A stretch of 64,000 bases of DNA from Shewanella aestuarii (GTDB lineage Bacteria; Pseudomonadota; Gammaproteobacteria; Enterobacterales; Shewanellaceae), in contig NZ_BMOT01000004.1 in assembly GCF_014647215.1 (NCBI RefSeq), positions 124,001 through 188,000 of the forward strand, written 5' to 3'. The first letter of the stretch is position 1, and each line of letters opens with the position of its first letter. A program made the translations under genes and the position numbers. The notes beneath the pieces are model-generated. The model did not search any database, was not told the DNA's origin, and was given only the letters and a program-made list of their open reading frames with translations. Below, one piece after another: positions 1 to 9,218 of this stretch.

Positions 1-1
1 C

Positions 2-163
2 CTAGCAAGAGTAATGATGAAATGGCAACAAACTTCTGTTGCCAAAGCCCAAGAATCGCAACAAAAAACCACTCCGATTGATGGTTCAAATGGTGTCATG
101 AACATCACAACAGACGGCTTAATTGCTGTAACTAATCGCCCCAAACACTATCTAGCTGAGTGA
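2..163 (+). CDS. 3' end of an unidentified CDS (partial)
   Basis: The frame is open from the first bases of the window and ends at TGA 161-163, giving about 53 C-terminal residues. They are Gln/Ala/Lys-rich near the start (WQQTSVAKAQESQQ) and end NRPKHYLAE. I recognise no domain. The next gene is convergent and ends 24 bp away, which fits this being a real gene end. The product cannot be named from this fragment. Confidence 0.45.
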   Translation, partial: LARVMMKWQQTSVAKAQESQQKTTPIDGSNGVMNITTDGLIAVTNRPKHYLAE

Positions 164-186
164 GCTTTCATCACTGCAGCGGCAGA

Positions 187-1101
187 CTAAATATCCTCTG
201 GCAACCCGACATGTAAGTGACCTGATTTATAATCGATGGTTAATACAAAATGTTTCAGTACATCATAACCAACAAGGCCTTTAATATTTTTGCCTTTGAT
301 GCGCGAAAAACTCACTTGGTCTTGACCTGAAATCGATTCAGCTTGTCCTTCAGCTGGAACACTGACCTGAACATTTTCAATGGTGAAAGGTCCAAACTTT
401 ACTTCGGGTAAACGAAAATTATCAACAGTCCCGATATTATTAACTCCCGCTATAATACTTGATTGAGAACCGTAAGATTCCAACCAGTTTGAGTCGGTTG
501 CCATTGTGCGTTTTAAAAATAGTCCACCGTTATTGCCTGTATCAAGGATTAGCCACGCATTCTTCTCACCATTCAGATCAACTTTTACTATGGGTTGCCC
601 TGAACCTCGGTCAATCTGCATTTGAATATTCTCAAGCTTGGCTAAATCCACAGAGCCTCTTTCAAACAGCCTTAAACGGTTATTTGGATAATCTATTTGA
701 AAAATAAACTGCTCTAACAATCCCGCACCTAAAAGAAGTTGAACCTCATGATGACCAAGACGAAGCCCAGCTAAGTTATCTAACTCTAAATCAGTATTAA
801 AAAGTTTCACTTGCACATTATTAAATAATCGCCGAGTTTCAGTGCCATAAATACCTTCAACATTGACCTTTCCACCTTTAGGGAATTCAAATCCATGTCT
901 ATTTATAAAACTTAAATTAATAGCATTTAACTGCGCACCGCTGTCTAAAATCGCCCGACCTTCGATGCCTTTAATTGTCACAGGTAAATTAATATGACCA
1001 TTGATTATTTCAAAATTCACCCAGTTAGTGACTGCAAAAGCATTAAGCGAGAAAAGTAAAAAAGAAAAAAGAGGAAGTGTTTTAATTATTGTCTTACGCA
1101 T
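187..1101 (-). CDS. Exported retropepsin-like aspartyl protease family protein
   Basis: This 304-aa protein has a Sec signal peptide (residues 1-23, ending AFA) and two aspartyl-protease-type motifs, DSGA at 53-56 and DTGN at 187-190. Each is followed by a hydrophobic strand, so the chain looks like a two-lobed clan AA protein that carries both lobes itself. Family members are aspartic peptidases or retropepsin-like proteins of unknown substrate. With its signal peptide it probably acts in the periplasm. The start has a signal peptide directly behind it and there is no better upstream codon. It stands alone, and the 411-bp gap to the divergent OmpA-type gene should hold both promoters. Activity is inferred from motifs only. 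Confidence 0.75.
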   Translation of the reverse strand: MRKTIIKTLPLFSFLLFSLNAFAVTNWVNFEIINGHINLPVTIKGIEGRAILDSGAQLNAINLSFINRHGFEFPKGGKVNVEGIYGTETRRLFNNVQVKLFNTDLELDNLAGLRLGHHEVQLLLGAGLLEQFIFQIDYPNNRLRLFERGSVDLAKLENIQMQIDRGSGQPIVKVDLNGEKNAWLILDTGNNGGLFLKRTMATDSNWLESYGSQSSIIAGVNNIGTVDNFRLPEVKFGPFTIENVQVSVPAEGQAESISGQDQVSFSRIKGKNIKGLVGYDVLKHFVLTIDYKSGHLHVGLPEDI

Positions 1102-1512
1102 TATTCATCCTTAAGTTGCGTAAAGTGAGACTAGAAAAATACATTAAACAGCAAAGAAATCAAATAAACTAGAAACAAATTAAATACAAACTTGTATTAA
1201 ATTACCAAGCAAGATTACATAAGTTATCGTAACAATGCCTAAGGTTTGCTATTTAGTAAACAACACCTCTTGATGAAGTAATTTCACAATTTATTGAATA
1301 CTTTGGAGCTATTCTTAGGATAAGCTATAGATACATTACATCGTCGTTATCAAGAACATTTTCCTAGGCAGTCATTACGATTCCTAAAAAGATTAAGGCG
1401 TTTTAAAAAGATCAGCCAAGTAAAGAAAGCTAAAGTTGAGACTCATCTTCAACCTTGTACTAAAAGCTGTGATTTTTTATAATGCCCTACGGATAATTTA
1501 TGGCTTAATATC
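1102..1512. other. Intergenic region between divergent genes
   Basis: This 411-bp AT-rich region separates the aspartyl-protease gene (minus) from the OmpA-type gene (plus). It should carry promoters for both. I found no ORF with recognisable content, no strong hairpin and no convincing -35/-10 pair. Confidence 0.4.
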
Positions 1513-1524
1513 ATGGAAGAACAA

Positions 1525-2613
1525 ATGCTTTATTACCGAATAGTTCGCAACCTTAATCTTACAAAACAGCTCACTCTTTTAACATTTCTATGTTTTGGGA
1601 GTGCCCAAGCAGCAGAACAATCTCACCACCTAGAACATGATAAGTCTCAAACATTAAGCACTTTGCCTGAATCTTATTTTTATTTGGGTGGAGAAATAGG
1701 GATAAATTATTATCAACATGGTTGTGAGTCTTGGAGTATTAGTTGCGACAAAAACAGTACAATGTCTGGTTTTTTTGCAGGGTATCAACTGAATAATAAT
1801 TTGGCTTTAGAAGCAGCCTATCTAGATTTAGGAAAAGCTGAAGCCACTTATCTGGAAGCATCAAATAAACATATTTATCAAGGAAGCATGACAGGGATAA
1901 ATCTATCTGCTGTCGGTTCAATTGATTTAACGGCTGACTTATCACTGTTTGCTAAAGCAGGGTTATTTAACTGGTATGGTGAAAATAAAGGCCCATTCTC
2001 CACTATAAAGGCTGATGATTGGTCACCCTCACTTGGAGTCGGTATGAGTTACCAACTGAGTGATTCTTGGCAGGCGCGATTACAATATGAGTACTTTCAT
2101 CATTTGGGTGATGACAATATTGGTGGTTCTAACGCCCACACAACAAGCATAGGCATTAGCTATCAGTTTGGTCGAACTAGGCCAGTTATAATTACTAATA
2201 CGGTAACAAATACAGTAACAAAGATTGTAATGGAATCGGCACCAATCGAGCTCGAGGAAGTCACTTTCCCAGTATTATTTGACTTTGATAGCAGTAAGCT
2301 AATCAGCGCAGACTCTTTGCAAATGATTGTTAATCGTTTAACAAAGTACCCGCAAGCCACTGTTCTTTTGCGGGGCTATTCTGACTCTCAGGGCAGTAGT
2401 GACTATAACTTAGCACTTTCAAAGCGACGTACTGACAGCATTACTGAATACCTTGTTACACAAGGCGTGCAACAGCAGCAGATTACTGTTGAGTATTACG
2501 GCGAACAATATCCCGCGGTAGACAATATTACTGAGCAGCATAGGCATTTAAATCGCCGAGTTCAGGTGTTACTTCCTAAAACGACAATCCAGCCGCTAAA
2601 GGATCACCAATAA
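1525..2613 (+). CDS. OmpA-family outer-membrane protein (beta-barrel plus OmpA C-terminal domain)
   Basis: The protein has a signal peptide (ending AQAAEQ), an OmpA-like eight-strand barrel over about residues 45-210 (YFYLGGEIGINYY... IGISYQFG), a short linker with a repeated NTVTNTVTK motif, and a C-terminal OmpA/MotB peptidoglycan-binding domain. The latter shows GYSDSQGSSDYNLALSKRR and the closing NRRVQVLL. I place the start at ATG 1525 because GGAAGA (1515-1520) precedes it; an in-frame ATG at 1513 would add four residues. The stop overlaps the start of the next gene (TAATG), so the two are probably translationally coupled. The expected role is an outer-membrane anchor binding peptidoglycan; its specific partner may be the Ig-repeat lipoprotein encoded next. 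Confidence 0.85.
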   Translation: MLYYRIVRNLNLTKQLTLLTFLCFGSAQAAEQSHHLEHDKSQTLSTLPESYFYLGGEIGINYYQHGCESWSISCDKNSTMSGFFAGYQLNNNLALEAAYLDLGKAEATYLEASNKHIYQGSMTGINLSAVGSIDLTADLSLFAKAGLFNWYGENKGPFSTIKADDWSPSLGVGMSYQLSDSWQARLQYEYFHHLGDDNIGGSNAHTTSIGISYQFGRTRPVIITNTVTNTVTKIVMESAPIELEEVTFPVLFDFDSSKLISADSLQMIVNRLTKYPQATVLLRGYSDSQGSSDYNLALSKRRTDSITEYLVTQGVQQQQITVEYYGEQYPAVDNITEQHRHLNRRVQVLLPKTTIQPLKDHQ

Positions 2614-5600
2614 TGATTTCTCTATCCCATACCAAATATTTTTTTCTATCAATATTGCTGCTGTTATTAAGTGCGTGTGGTGACGGTAATAATTCAGGCT
2701 TTCCAACTGGTTGTGGTAATGAAGCCAACTTATGCGTGAGTCAGTTGATTATTACGCCTAAAACTGCAGCTGTGTTAGTGGGTGGTCAGCAAAGCTATCA
2801 AGCAATAGCGATCTTAACGGATGGTAACGAGCGCGATATTACAGAAAAAGTCACTTGGATTATTGACGATAGCAGTATTGCAACCTTAGTGGTGGCAGGA
2901 AATCAAGTCGTAGCCACTGGCTCCGCGAATGGTTTAGCAACAATTTCAGCAAGCTATCACGACCTAAATACTAGTGCACAGTTATTGGTGGGTGCAGTTA
3001 GTGTCAATATTACCCCGAGTGTTAGCACCATATTGACAGAGATGGAGCAACGCTATCAAGCATTTGCGATTTTCTCCAATGGATTACAAGTTGAGGTGAC
3101 TCAACAAGTGTCTTGGCAATCCGATAATCTTGCGGTAGCAAGTGTCAGGGTTGTTGGCGATAAAGTGTTAGCTGAAGGTTTAACCGAGGGTGTCGCCAAT
3201 ATATCTGCGAGTTACCATGGCAAGTCAATTTATGCTCAACTGAATGTGGTGAATAGCGCAAGTGAAACCTTGGTCATTGCTCCTGCAAGTGCTGTACTCC
3301 CGAAAGGAACAGCGACACAATATCAGGCTTTTTTAACGACAACTGCTGGTGAAGTGTTAGATGTTACAACGACGGCAACCTGGCAAGTCGCTGACACGAA
3401 CATCGCAGCCATTGATGCTAATGCATGGCTAAGTGCGGTAAATACGGGGTCAACGCTAGTCACAGCAAGCCTCGTTCATCGTACCAAAACATTAACGGCG
3501 AGCGCGGCATTAACGGTAAGCAACCCGCAACTTAGTTCGCTATCAATCACCCCCGTGAATGGTATTTTCCCTGTAGGTAAAATAGGAACCTATCGTGCCA
3601 ATGCTTATTTTTCTGATGGTAGTGTGGTGGATGTGACCCGAGCTTCAACTTGGGCAATTGCAGATGGCAGTGTGGGAGCGATTGTGACATCGGGGATTTT
3701 TGCCGGCGACAGTGTGGCTTTATCACCAGGAAAAACAACGGTTAGTGCCAATTTTCAACACTTAACCGTAAGCACTGAGTTGGAGGTGACTAACGCCAAA
3801 ATCATGGGAATTAGCATCAGCCCGCTTAATTTTTCCACCCCGCTAGGCACCACAGTCGCTTATCAAGCCTATGCCCGTTATTCTGATGGTTCAAAGCATA
3901 ACATTACTCACTTAGCAGCTTGGTCAAGTGATGAGCCTAGTGTTGCTGCCATTCAATTTGGCGGCGCACTATCCGGTGTCGCAAATACCCTCTCTAGTGG
4001 TATCACTAACATATCGGTGAGCTTTGAAGGCATCAGTCAACAGACCTCGCTAACGGTAAATCAAGCTGTGGTTAAATCACTGCAAATCACACCACAAAAT
4101 CCGAGTGTACCCGTCGGGATTGAAGGACAATTTACCGCCACGGCTTTTTACTCAGACAACACCATCAAAGATGTCACCCAGAGTGCCAATTGGCAAGTTG
4201 ATGATTACAGAATTATTACCGTTATCCCCAACGGTAATTCTGCGGGTTACGCTAAAGCTTTGACGGAGGGAACAAGCCAGTTATCGGTGAAGTTTTCAGG
4301 TCTAACGGCAAACACCTTAATATCTGTGACACCCGCTAAGTTAGATGCTATCTCCTTAACACCATCAATTGCAGAAACACCTGCTGGCACTAACCTACAA
4401 TATCAGTTATTTGGTGTATTTTCTGATGGTACCAGTCACGATTTAACCACATTTGCTCACTATCAGACCAGTGATAACGCCATAGCTTCCATTGATAGCC
4501 AAGGTTTAGCCACTGCCCATAAATATACGGCTCAGCCTGTTACTGTGATGGCCAGCTACAACGGCTTACAGACAACCGCAAGCCTCAAGGTGACAGCCGG
4601 TTTGCTCGACCATATCGAAGTCACCCCTGCCACGCAAAGCATCGCGATTGGTCATAAAGGCGTACTTCAAGCTCGTGCTTTTTATTCTGATAAAACCAGT
4701 AACGATATTTCAGCATTAGCGACATGGAGCGTGGATGATGGCGAGATAGCGTCGGTTGATAATACTCAAGCTGAAAGCGGTAGCGTTCTGGGGATTAGTG
4801 AAGGTGTAGTGACAGTGACAGCCAGTTTTGAAGGCAAAACTGCATCAAATATCACCACAGTCACTGGCGCAGTCCTAGAAAGTGTTAATATTACCCCCAT
4901 TAAACACACTATGGCGGCAGGTTTTACTCAACAATACGCATTAACCGCACAGTTCTCTGATAAATCTAGCTTAGATGTCACGAATCGAGGACACTGGCTG
5001 TCAAGTGATCATACGATAGCTTCAATAGAGAGAATTGGTAGAGCAAGAGGCTACCAAGAGGGAGAAGTGAGCATCACGGGCGTATATCAAGGTCAATCAG
5101 CAAGTGCAAACTTGACGATAACTGAGGTGGTATTAACCGACTTGCAAATCACCCCAGAGCAACCAAATGAGCCTTTAGGGAGTACAGGTTATTTTACTGC
5201 AACTGCCTATTTCAGTGATGGCAGTAGTGGTGATGTAACTCGCAGCGCAACATGGAGTTCTTCTGATGCAAATATTATTAGTATTGTTGCCAGTGGTGAT
5301 CTAGCAGGCAAAGCCAGAGCCAATCAAGTGGGCACTTCGACTATTCGAGCCTCATATGGTTCTATAATCGATACGACCCTTGCGACAGTAACAGCAGCCG
5401 AACTTGTCAGTATCGTTATTACCCCAGCTGTAGCAAATGTCTCTCAGGGAATGACATATCAATTTGATGCCACCGGGATATATTCTGATGGTCTTCAAAA
5501 AAACATCACTAATTCAGTGCATTGGCAAGTAAGTGATACTAGTTTGGCTAGCATTACGAGCACAGGTTTAGCAAAAGGAGAACAACAAGGTTCTGTTATC

Positions 5601-6470
5601 GTATCAGCCGACTATCTTGGTAAAGAGGCGATGGCAACCTTCAACATTTCAGCCCCGATTGTTGAAAAATTGATCATTACCCCAAGCACTAAAGAGTTGC
5701 CTGTTGGATCAAGTATTTATTATCAAGCGATAGCCATTGATTCAACTGGGAAAGAATATTTAGTGAGCAATGATGCCGATTGGCGCATGATGGACCAGAC
5801 AATTGCTCATGTCGACAATACTGCGTCTAATGGTGGTTTAGTGACTTCGCTGTCAGTAGGGACAAGCCTTATCGAAATCCATTTCTTAGGACTTACCCAG
5901 ACTGCTACTGTTGTGGTCACCCCTGCAATACTCAGTTCATTAACCATTGCGCCAGCGAATGCCGTTATTATTGATGGTAAAACTCAAGCTTATACTGCCA
6001 CGGCTCACTTTACAGATGGCAGTAACCTTGACGTCACTAAAGACAGTGGTTGGCAGAGTAGTGATGTTAATATCGCGACGATTACAACAAATGGCAGTGC
6101 TCTAGCACTAGGTAAAGATCCTGGGGTAACTTATATTCGAGCAACCTACCTTGGTATGACCACGCAGACCAGTTTAACTGTACAGGAAAAAGAAATAGAT
6201 AATCTACAAATCATCCCTCATGTTAATTACATTGATATTGGGGAGCAAGTACAATTAAAGTGCTCAATTATCTATGTTGATTATAGTCTAGGGGATTGTA
6301 CTGATGAGGCCTTATGGACAATTTCAGATACCAATATTGCCCATGTAGAACCCTCTGGTGGTTTAGTTACCGGCTTAAATCCAGGAACTACAAGAGTATT
6401 TGCTTCTTATAAGGGCCTGACAAGTAAGCAAACCGATGGCCAAGTTACGGTAAGGACGCCAGCGCTATAA
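2613..6470 (+). CDS. Large lipoprotein with 14 tandem BIG2 Ig-like domains
   Basis: This 1285-aa protein opens with a lipoprotein signal (LLLLLSACGD, lipobox Cys about residue 22). About 14 repeats of roughly 88 residues follow, each with the pattern LxxLxITPxxxxxPxGxxxxY.A.A.fSDGs..DvT..a.W.s.D..ia.i. This is the bacterial Ig-like group 2 fold seen in intimin/invasin-type surface proteins. No enzymatic or transmembrane domain is visible, and the last repeat carries two extra Cys residues (KCSII, GDCTD). The start overlaps the OmpA gene stop by one base and has AAAGGA upstream. Likely a long rod on the envelope or cell surface, perhaps adhesive. The last function is inference from fold. Confidence 0.85.
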   Translation: MISLSHTKYFFLSILLLLLSACGDGNNSGFPTGCGNEANLCVSQLIITPKTAAVLVGGQQSYQAIAILTDGNERDITEKVTWIIDDSSIATLVVAGNQVVATGSANGLATISASYHDLNTSAQLLVGAVSVNITPSVSTILTEMEQRYQAFAIFSNGLQVEVTQQVSWQSDNLAVASVRVVGDKVLAEGLTEGVANISASYHGKSIYAQLNVVNSASETLVIAPASAVLPKGTATQYQAFLTTTAGEVLDVTTTATWQVADTNIAAIDANAWLSAVNTGSTLVTASLVHRTKTLTASAALTVSNPQLSSLSITPVNGIFPVGKIGTYRANAYFSDGSVVDVTRASTWAIADGSVGAIVTSGIFAGDSVALSPGKTTVSANFQHLTVSTELEVTNAKIMGISISPLNFSTPLGTTVAYQAYARYSDGSKHNITHLAAWSSDEPSVAAIQFGGALSGVANTLSSGITNISVSFEGISQQTSLTVNQAVVKSLQITPQNPSVPVGIEGQFTATAFYSDNTIKDVTQSANWQVDDYRIITVIPNGNSAGYAKALTEGTSQLSVKFSGLTANTLISVTPAKLDAISLTPSIAETPAGTNLQYQLFGVFSDGTSHDLTTFAHYQTSDNAIASIDSQGLATAHKYTAQPVTVMASYNGLQTTASLKVTAGLLDHIEVTPATQSIAIGHKGVLQARAFYSDKTSNDISALATWSVDDGEIASVDNTQAESGSVLGISEGVVTVTASFEGKTASNITTVTGAVLESVNITPIKHTMAAGFTQQYALTAQFSDKSSLDVTNRGHWLSSDHTIASIERIGRARGYQEGEVSITGVYQGQSASANLTITEVVLTDLQITPEQPNEPLGSTGYFTATAYFSDGSSGDVTRSATWSSSDANIISIVASGDLAGKARANQVGTSTIRASYGSIIDTTLATVTAAELVSIVITPAVANVSQGMTYQFDATGIYSDGLQKNITNSVHWQVSDTSLASITSTGLAKGEQQGSVIVSADYLGKEAMATFNISAPIVEKLIITPSTKELPVGSSIYYQAIAIDSTGKEYLVSNDADWRMMDQTIAHVDNTASNGGLVTSLSVGTSLIEIHFLGLTQTATVVVTPAILSSLTIAPANAVIIDGKTQAYTATAHFTDGSNLDVTKDSGWQSSDVNIATITTNGSALALGKDPGVTYIRATYLGMTTQTSLTVQEKEIDNLQIIPHVNYIDIGEQVQLKCSIIYVDYSLGDCTDEALWTISDTNIAHVEPSGGLVTGLNPGTTRVFASYKGLTSKQTDGQVTVRTPAL

Positions 6471-6484
6471 TTGATTAAGGTCAA

Positions 6485-6510
6485 TCTGAGCCAGATAATT
6501 CTGGCTCAGA
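6485..6510 (+). terminator. Hairpin terminator after the Ig-repeat lipoprotein gene
   Basis: A perfect 10-bp inverted repeat (TCTGAGCCAG / CTGGCTCAGA) with a 6-nt loop lies 15 bp after the stop codon. It is followed only by a short TTT, so it is a weak or factor-assisted intrinsic terminator. Confidence 0.6.
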
Positions 6511-7087
6511 TTTGCCTCAAAAGTACCAAGCAACAGGTATATATTCAGGTCATTTTGTAAGGGTATTTCAACCATGGTGACTTGGTCTGAAGCCAGTAAT
6601 ATCGATATTACTTACAGATCGAACAGAAGCTTGGCTCATTAGACAAACATTACCGCGCTCAGTAATACACCTGATAGTACAAGTCTGTTAGTCGTAACCT
6701 AAACGGCTCGATAAAATGAACCGCTCCACTATCCAAATATCAGCTTGGCTCTTCCATCCCCTACTTTCATTGCACAACAATCAGTACGGATAAAACTAAT
6801 AGAGCCCTTCGGTCAATCCTCGAATATTAATGAGATAAAGGCCATCTACCGACTTACCATGAAATACATCAAAATTGAGATGCCATGCCTGTTAATTCAC
6901 GCCAAGTGAGCTAACTTGCTTAACGATCTACTACGCCAAGCGTGAAAGATGAGTAAACAAAGTATTATTGTTATCAACTTTATAGCAACAACAAAAACTG
7001 ACTACCAGCAAGCCTTGGTTTAAAGGGAATTAACCTAAATTAATATAAGTTAACTCCCTAAAGATAAACATAACCATTTCAGCTTAA
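6511..7087. other. Non-coding or decayed region
   Basis: These 577 bp contain no intact gene. On the minus strand between about 6650 and 6950, stretches read like protein (for example WHLNFDVFHGKSVDGLYLI) but are broken by several stops, suggesting a decayed gene I cannot name. An imperfect inverted repeat at 7024-7034 / 7049-7059 (one mismatch) lies just downstream of the minus-strand cotransporter gene and could help terminate it. Confidence 0.35.
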
Positions 7088-8218
7088 TCAGTGAGTAACC
7101 AGGATCATCAACGATGGGATAGCAAAGAAAATCGTGCCGATATAAGCCACCACAGTGAGTTTGTTTTTCTGTGCTTGTTCCGCCAGCCATTCAGCACAAT
7201 TGATTGGCCAATCTCGACACCAAGGCACACCGTACAGCACTGCGACGCCCAAAACATTAAAACACAAATGGACTAAGGCAATTTGCAAACCCAATATAGC
7301 ATGCTCTCCCGACACCGCCATTGCGGCAAGTAACGCGGTAATGCAGGTACCTATGTTTGCCCCTAAGGTGAATGGGTACGCCTCTCTTAACGTAATAATA
7401 TTATTACCAATTAATGGTACAATTAAGCTTGTGGTGGTCGATGACGATTGGACCAAGACCGTGACCGTAGCGCCAGCAGCAATACCGTGAACAGGACCTC
7501 GTCCTAATGCGGTTTTCAACATGGTTTCAGCACGCCCTACCATGAGTTTTTTCAACTGTTGCCCCATAAAAAGAATGGCAAAAAACAGAATTAAAATACC
7601 CACCATAATCACAATGGCACCATTTACAACCGGACTGGTAAAGTGTAACTGACCAGCTAATAACTCAGTAATTGGTTTGGTAATTGGCTTAATAAAATCA
7701 AAACCAAAGCTACTGGAACCACCGCTCATTGCAGCAAATGGTGCCACTATCCAACCACTGAGTTTCTCTAAAAAGCCAAACATAATTTCTAGTGGTAAAA
7801 ACACACATACAGCTAATAGGTTAAAGAAGTCATGAACAGTTGCCCCCGCAAACGCGCGGCGAAATTCATGCTGACATCGAAGATGCCCTAAACTGACTAA
7901 CGTATTAGTTAATGTTGTGCCAATATTGGCTCCCATGATCATGGGAATCGCGATAGGTAAAGGTAAACCACCAGCCACTAAGCCAACAATGATACTTGTG
8001 GTAGTACTAGAAGATTGAATCAATGCGGTGGCGACTAAACCAACCATTAACCCAGCAATAGGATGTGAAGCAAACTCGAATAACGCTTTGGCTTGTTCGC
8101 CACTCGCCAATTTAAAACCTGAGCTTATCATTGCAACAGCAAGCAATAATAAATATAAAGATGCGACTAAGCTGGACCAACGTAAAACATTGCTTAGCGC
8201 AGAAGGGGAACCGTTCAT
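7088..8218 (-). CDS. Na/Pi cotransporter family protein (NptA/PF02690 type)
   Basis: This 376-aa inner-membrane protein has the duplicated Na/Pi-cotransporter II signature. QSSSTTTS appears twice, once in each half (ALIQSSSTTTSIIVGL and VLVQSSSTTTSLIVPL), each next to a GANIGT motif. Family members import phosphate with sodium. There is no C-terminal PhoU-like domain, unlike longer bacterial members such as E. coli YjbB. I choose ATG at 8218 because TTGGAG lies 7 nt upstream; a GTG at 8239 would put that ribosome-binding site inside the gene. It is a single gene between two long non-coding stretches. No PHO-box regulator site was recognised. Confidence 0.85.
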   Translation of the reverse strand: MNGSPSALSNVLRWSSLVASLYLLLLAVAMISSGFKLASGEQAKALFEFASHPIAGLMVGLVATALIQSSSTTTSIIVGLVAGGLPLPIAIPMIMGANIGTTLTNTLVSLGHLRCQHEFRRAFAGATVHDFFNLLAVCVFLPLEIMFGFLEKLSGWIVAPFAAMSGGSSSFGFDFIKPITKPITELLAGQLHFTSPVVNGAIVIMVGILILFFAILFMGQQLKKLMVGRAETMLKTALGRGPVHGIAAGATVTVLVQSSSTTTSLIVPLIGNNIITLREAYPFTLGANIGTCITALLAAMAVSGEHAILGLQIALVHLCFNVLGVAVLYGVPWCRDWPINCAEWLAEQAQKNKLTVVAYIGTIFFAIPSLMILVTH

Positions 8219-9218
8219 ACAACAACTCCAAAGTGACACTTATGTGACGCGCGGCATTCTAGCAGAAGCTTTAAAAAAGTAATTACTTTGGAAGGGTTAA
8301 ATGAAAATATATATATCTACAAAAGGGCTTGTTTTTCCCTTTAAAAACAGTATAAAAAATTTGTTAACGATACTTGTTAACCAGTAACAATATCATTATC
8401 AATAGCATCAATAAGTTGTAGTTGCATAAGGTATTTAAGTTAACTCGGCTACTGAAAATTATTCAAAATATCAAAGATAGTTAAAGCATCCCAATTGAGT
8501 ATATTTTGCTACTTAACAACCTAAAGTAAAGGTATGCATTTACCCCTTCATCAAGAAACACAAAAAGAATAACTTATACTTTTTAGTTATATAAATTCTT
8601 GATACCGACAGAAGTGAATAAAAACTCAATAATATCGAAATCTATGTACCAAATAGAAGGCGCATTTTTTTAAAAATTAACTTTTTGACACACACTGCCA
8701 TTTTTTAAAGAAGGTTATATTTCTAATAACTAGCAGCATTCACAAATTCTCATAGCGCCAATACCTTAAGCTGAGAAAAATCATCCTTAACTTTGGACAA
8801 CTTGTAATCAAGTTGTTGTTAAATTGGATTTAGATAATTTTGTTTCTCATCATTACATCCTGTATTTGACTCACTTATTCTGTCGAGTTCGTTTCACCTT
8901 TAAGTTGAAAACCCCTTTGTTAGACTTGATCTACTTCAGCTTGCATAGACCCCCCCTGCTTTAACTTTAGCCATTTAATTGACAACTGAATGCACATTCA
9001 TCTTCAAAAAAATCTGAGTCGAAAAATCGTTTTTAAGATGATTTTTAAACTTGATACTGGATATTGTATACATTATAAATTATACCAATCTTTAACATAA
9101 GATTAACAACCCTAAGTATCACAATAAAATTCACGACGATAAAAAACATAATAGTCTGAACATCACTTCCTTGAATTAGGTGATTTAACGACATTGTCGT
9201 AATTAACTGGAGTTTAAA
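8219..9218. other. Long AT-rich intergenic region
   Basis: About 1 kb without a recognisable gene on either strand separates two divergent genes. The right end carries a plausible promoter for the collagenase gene (listed separately). The middle is very AT-rich and I see no RNA gene, mobile-element end or repeat in it. Confidence 0.4.
9051..9079 (+). promoter_or_regulatory. Candidate sigma-70 promoter of the collagenase gene
   Basis: TTGATA (9051-9056) and TATAAA (9074-9079) are separated by 17 bp; each matches the consensus at 5 of 6 positions. Transcription would give a leader of about 130 nt. Near the ribosome-binding site that leader holds a 13-bp dyad ACGACATTGTCGT (9188-9200), a possible operator. 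Confidence 0.5.

Noticed and set aside
8685..8721. TTGACA and TATATT as a promoter upstream of the collagenase gene
   Set aside because: The boxes are 25 bp apart, too far for sigma-70; the pair at 9051-9079 is better spaced.
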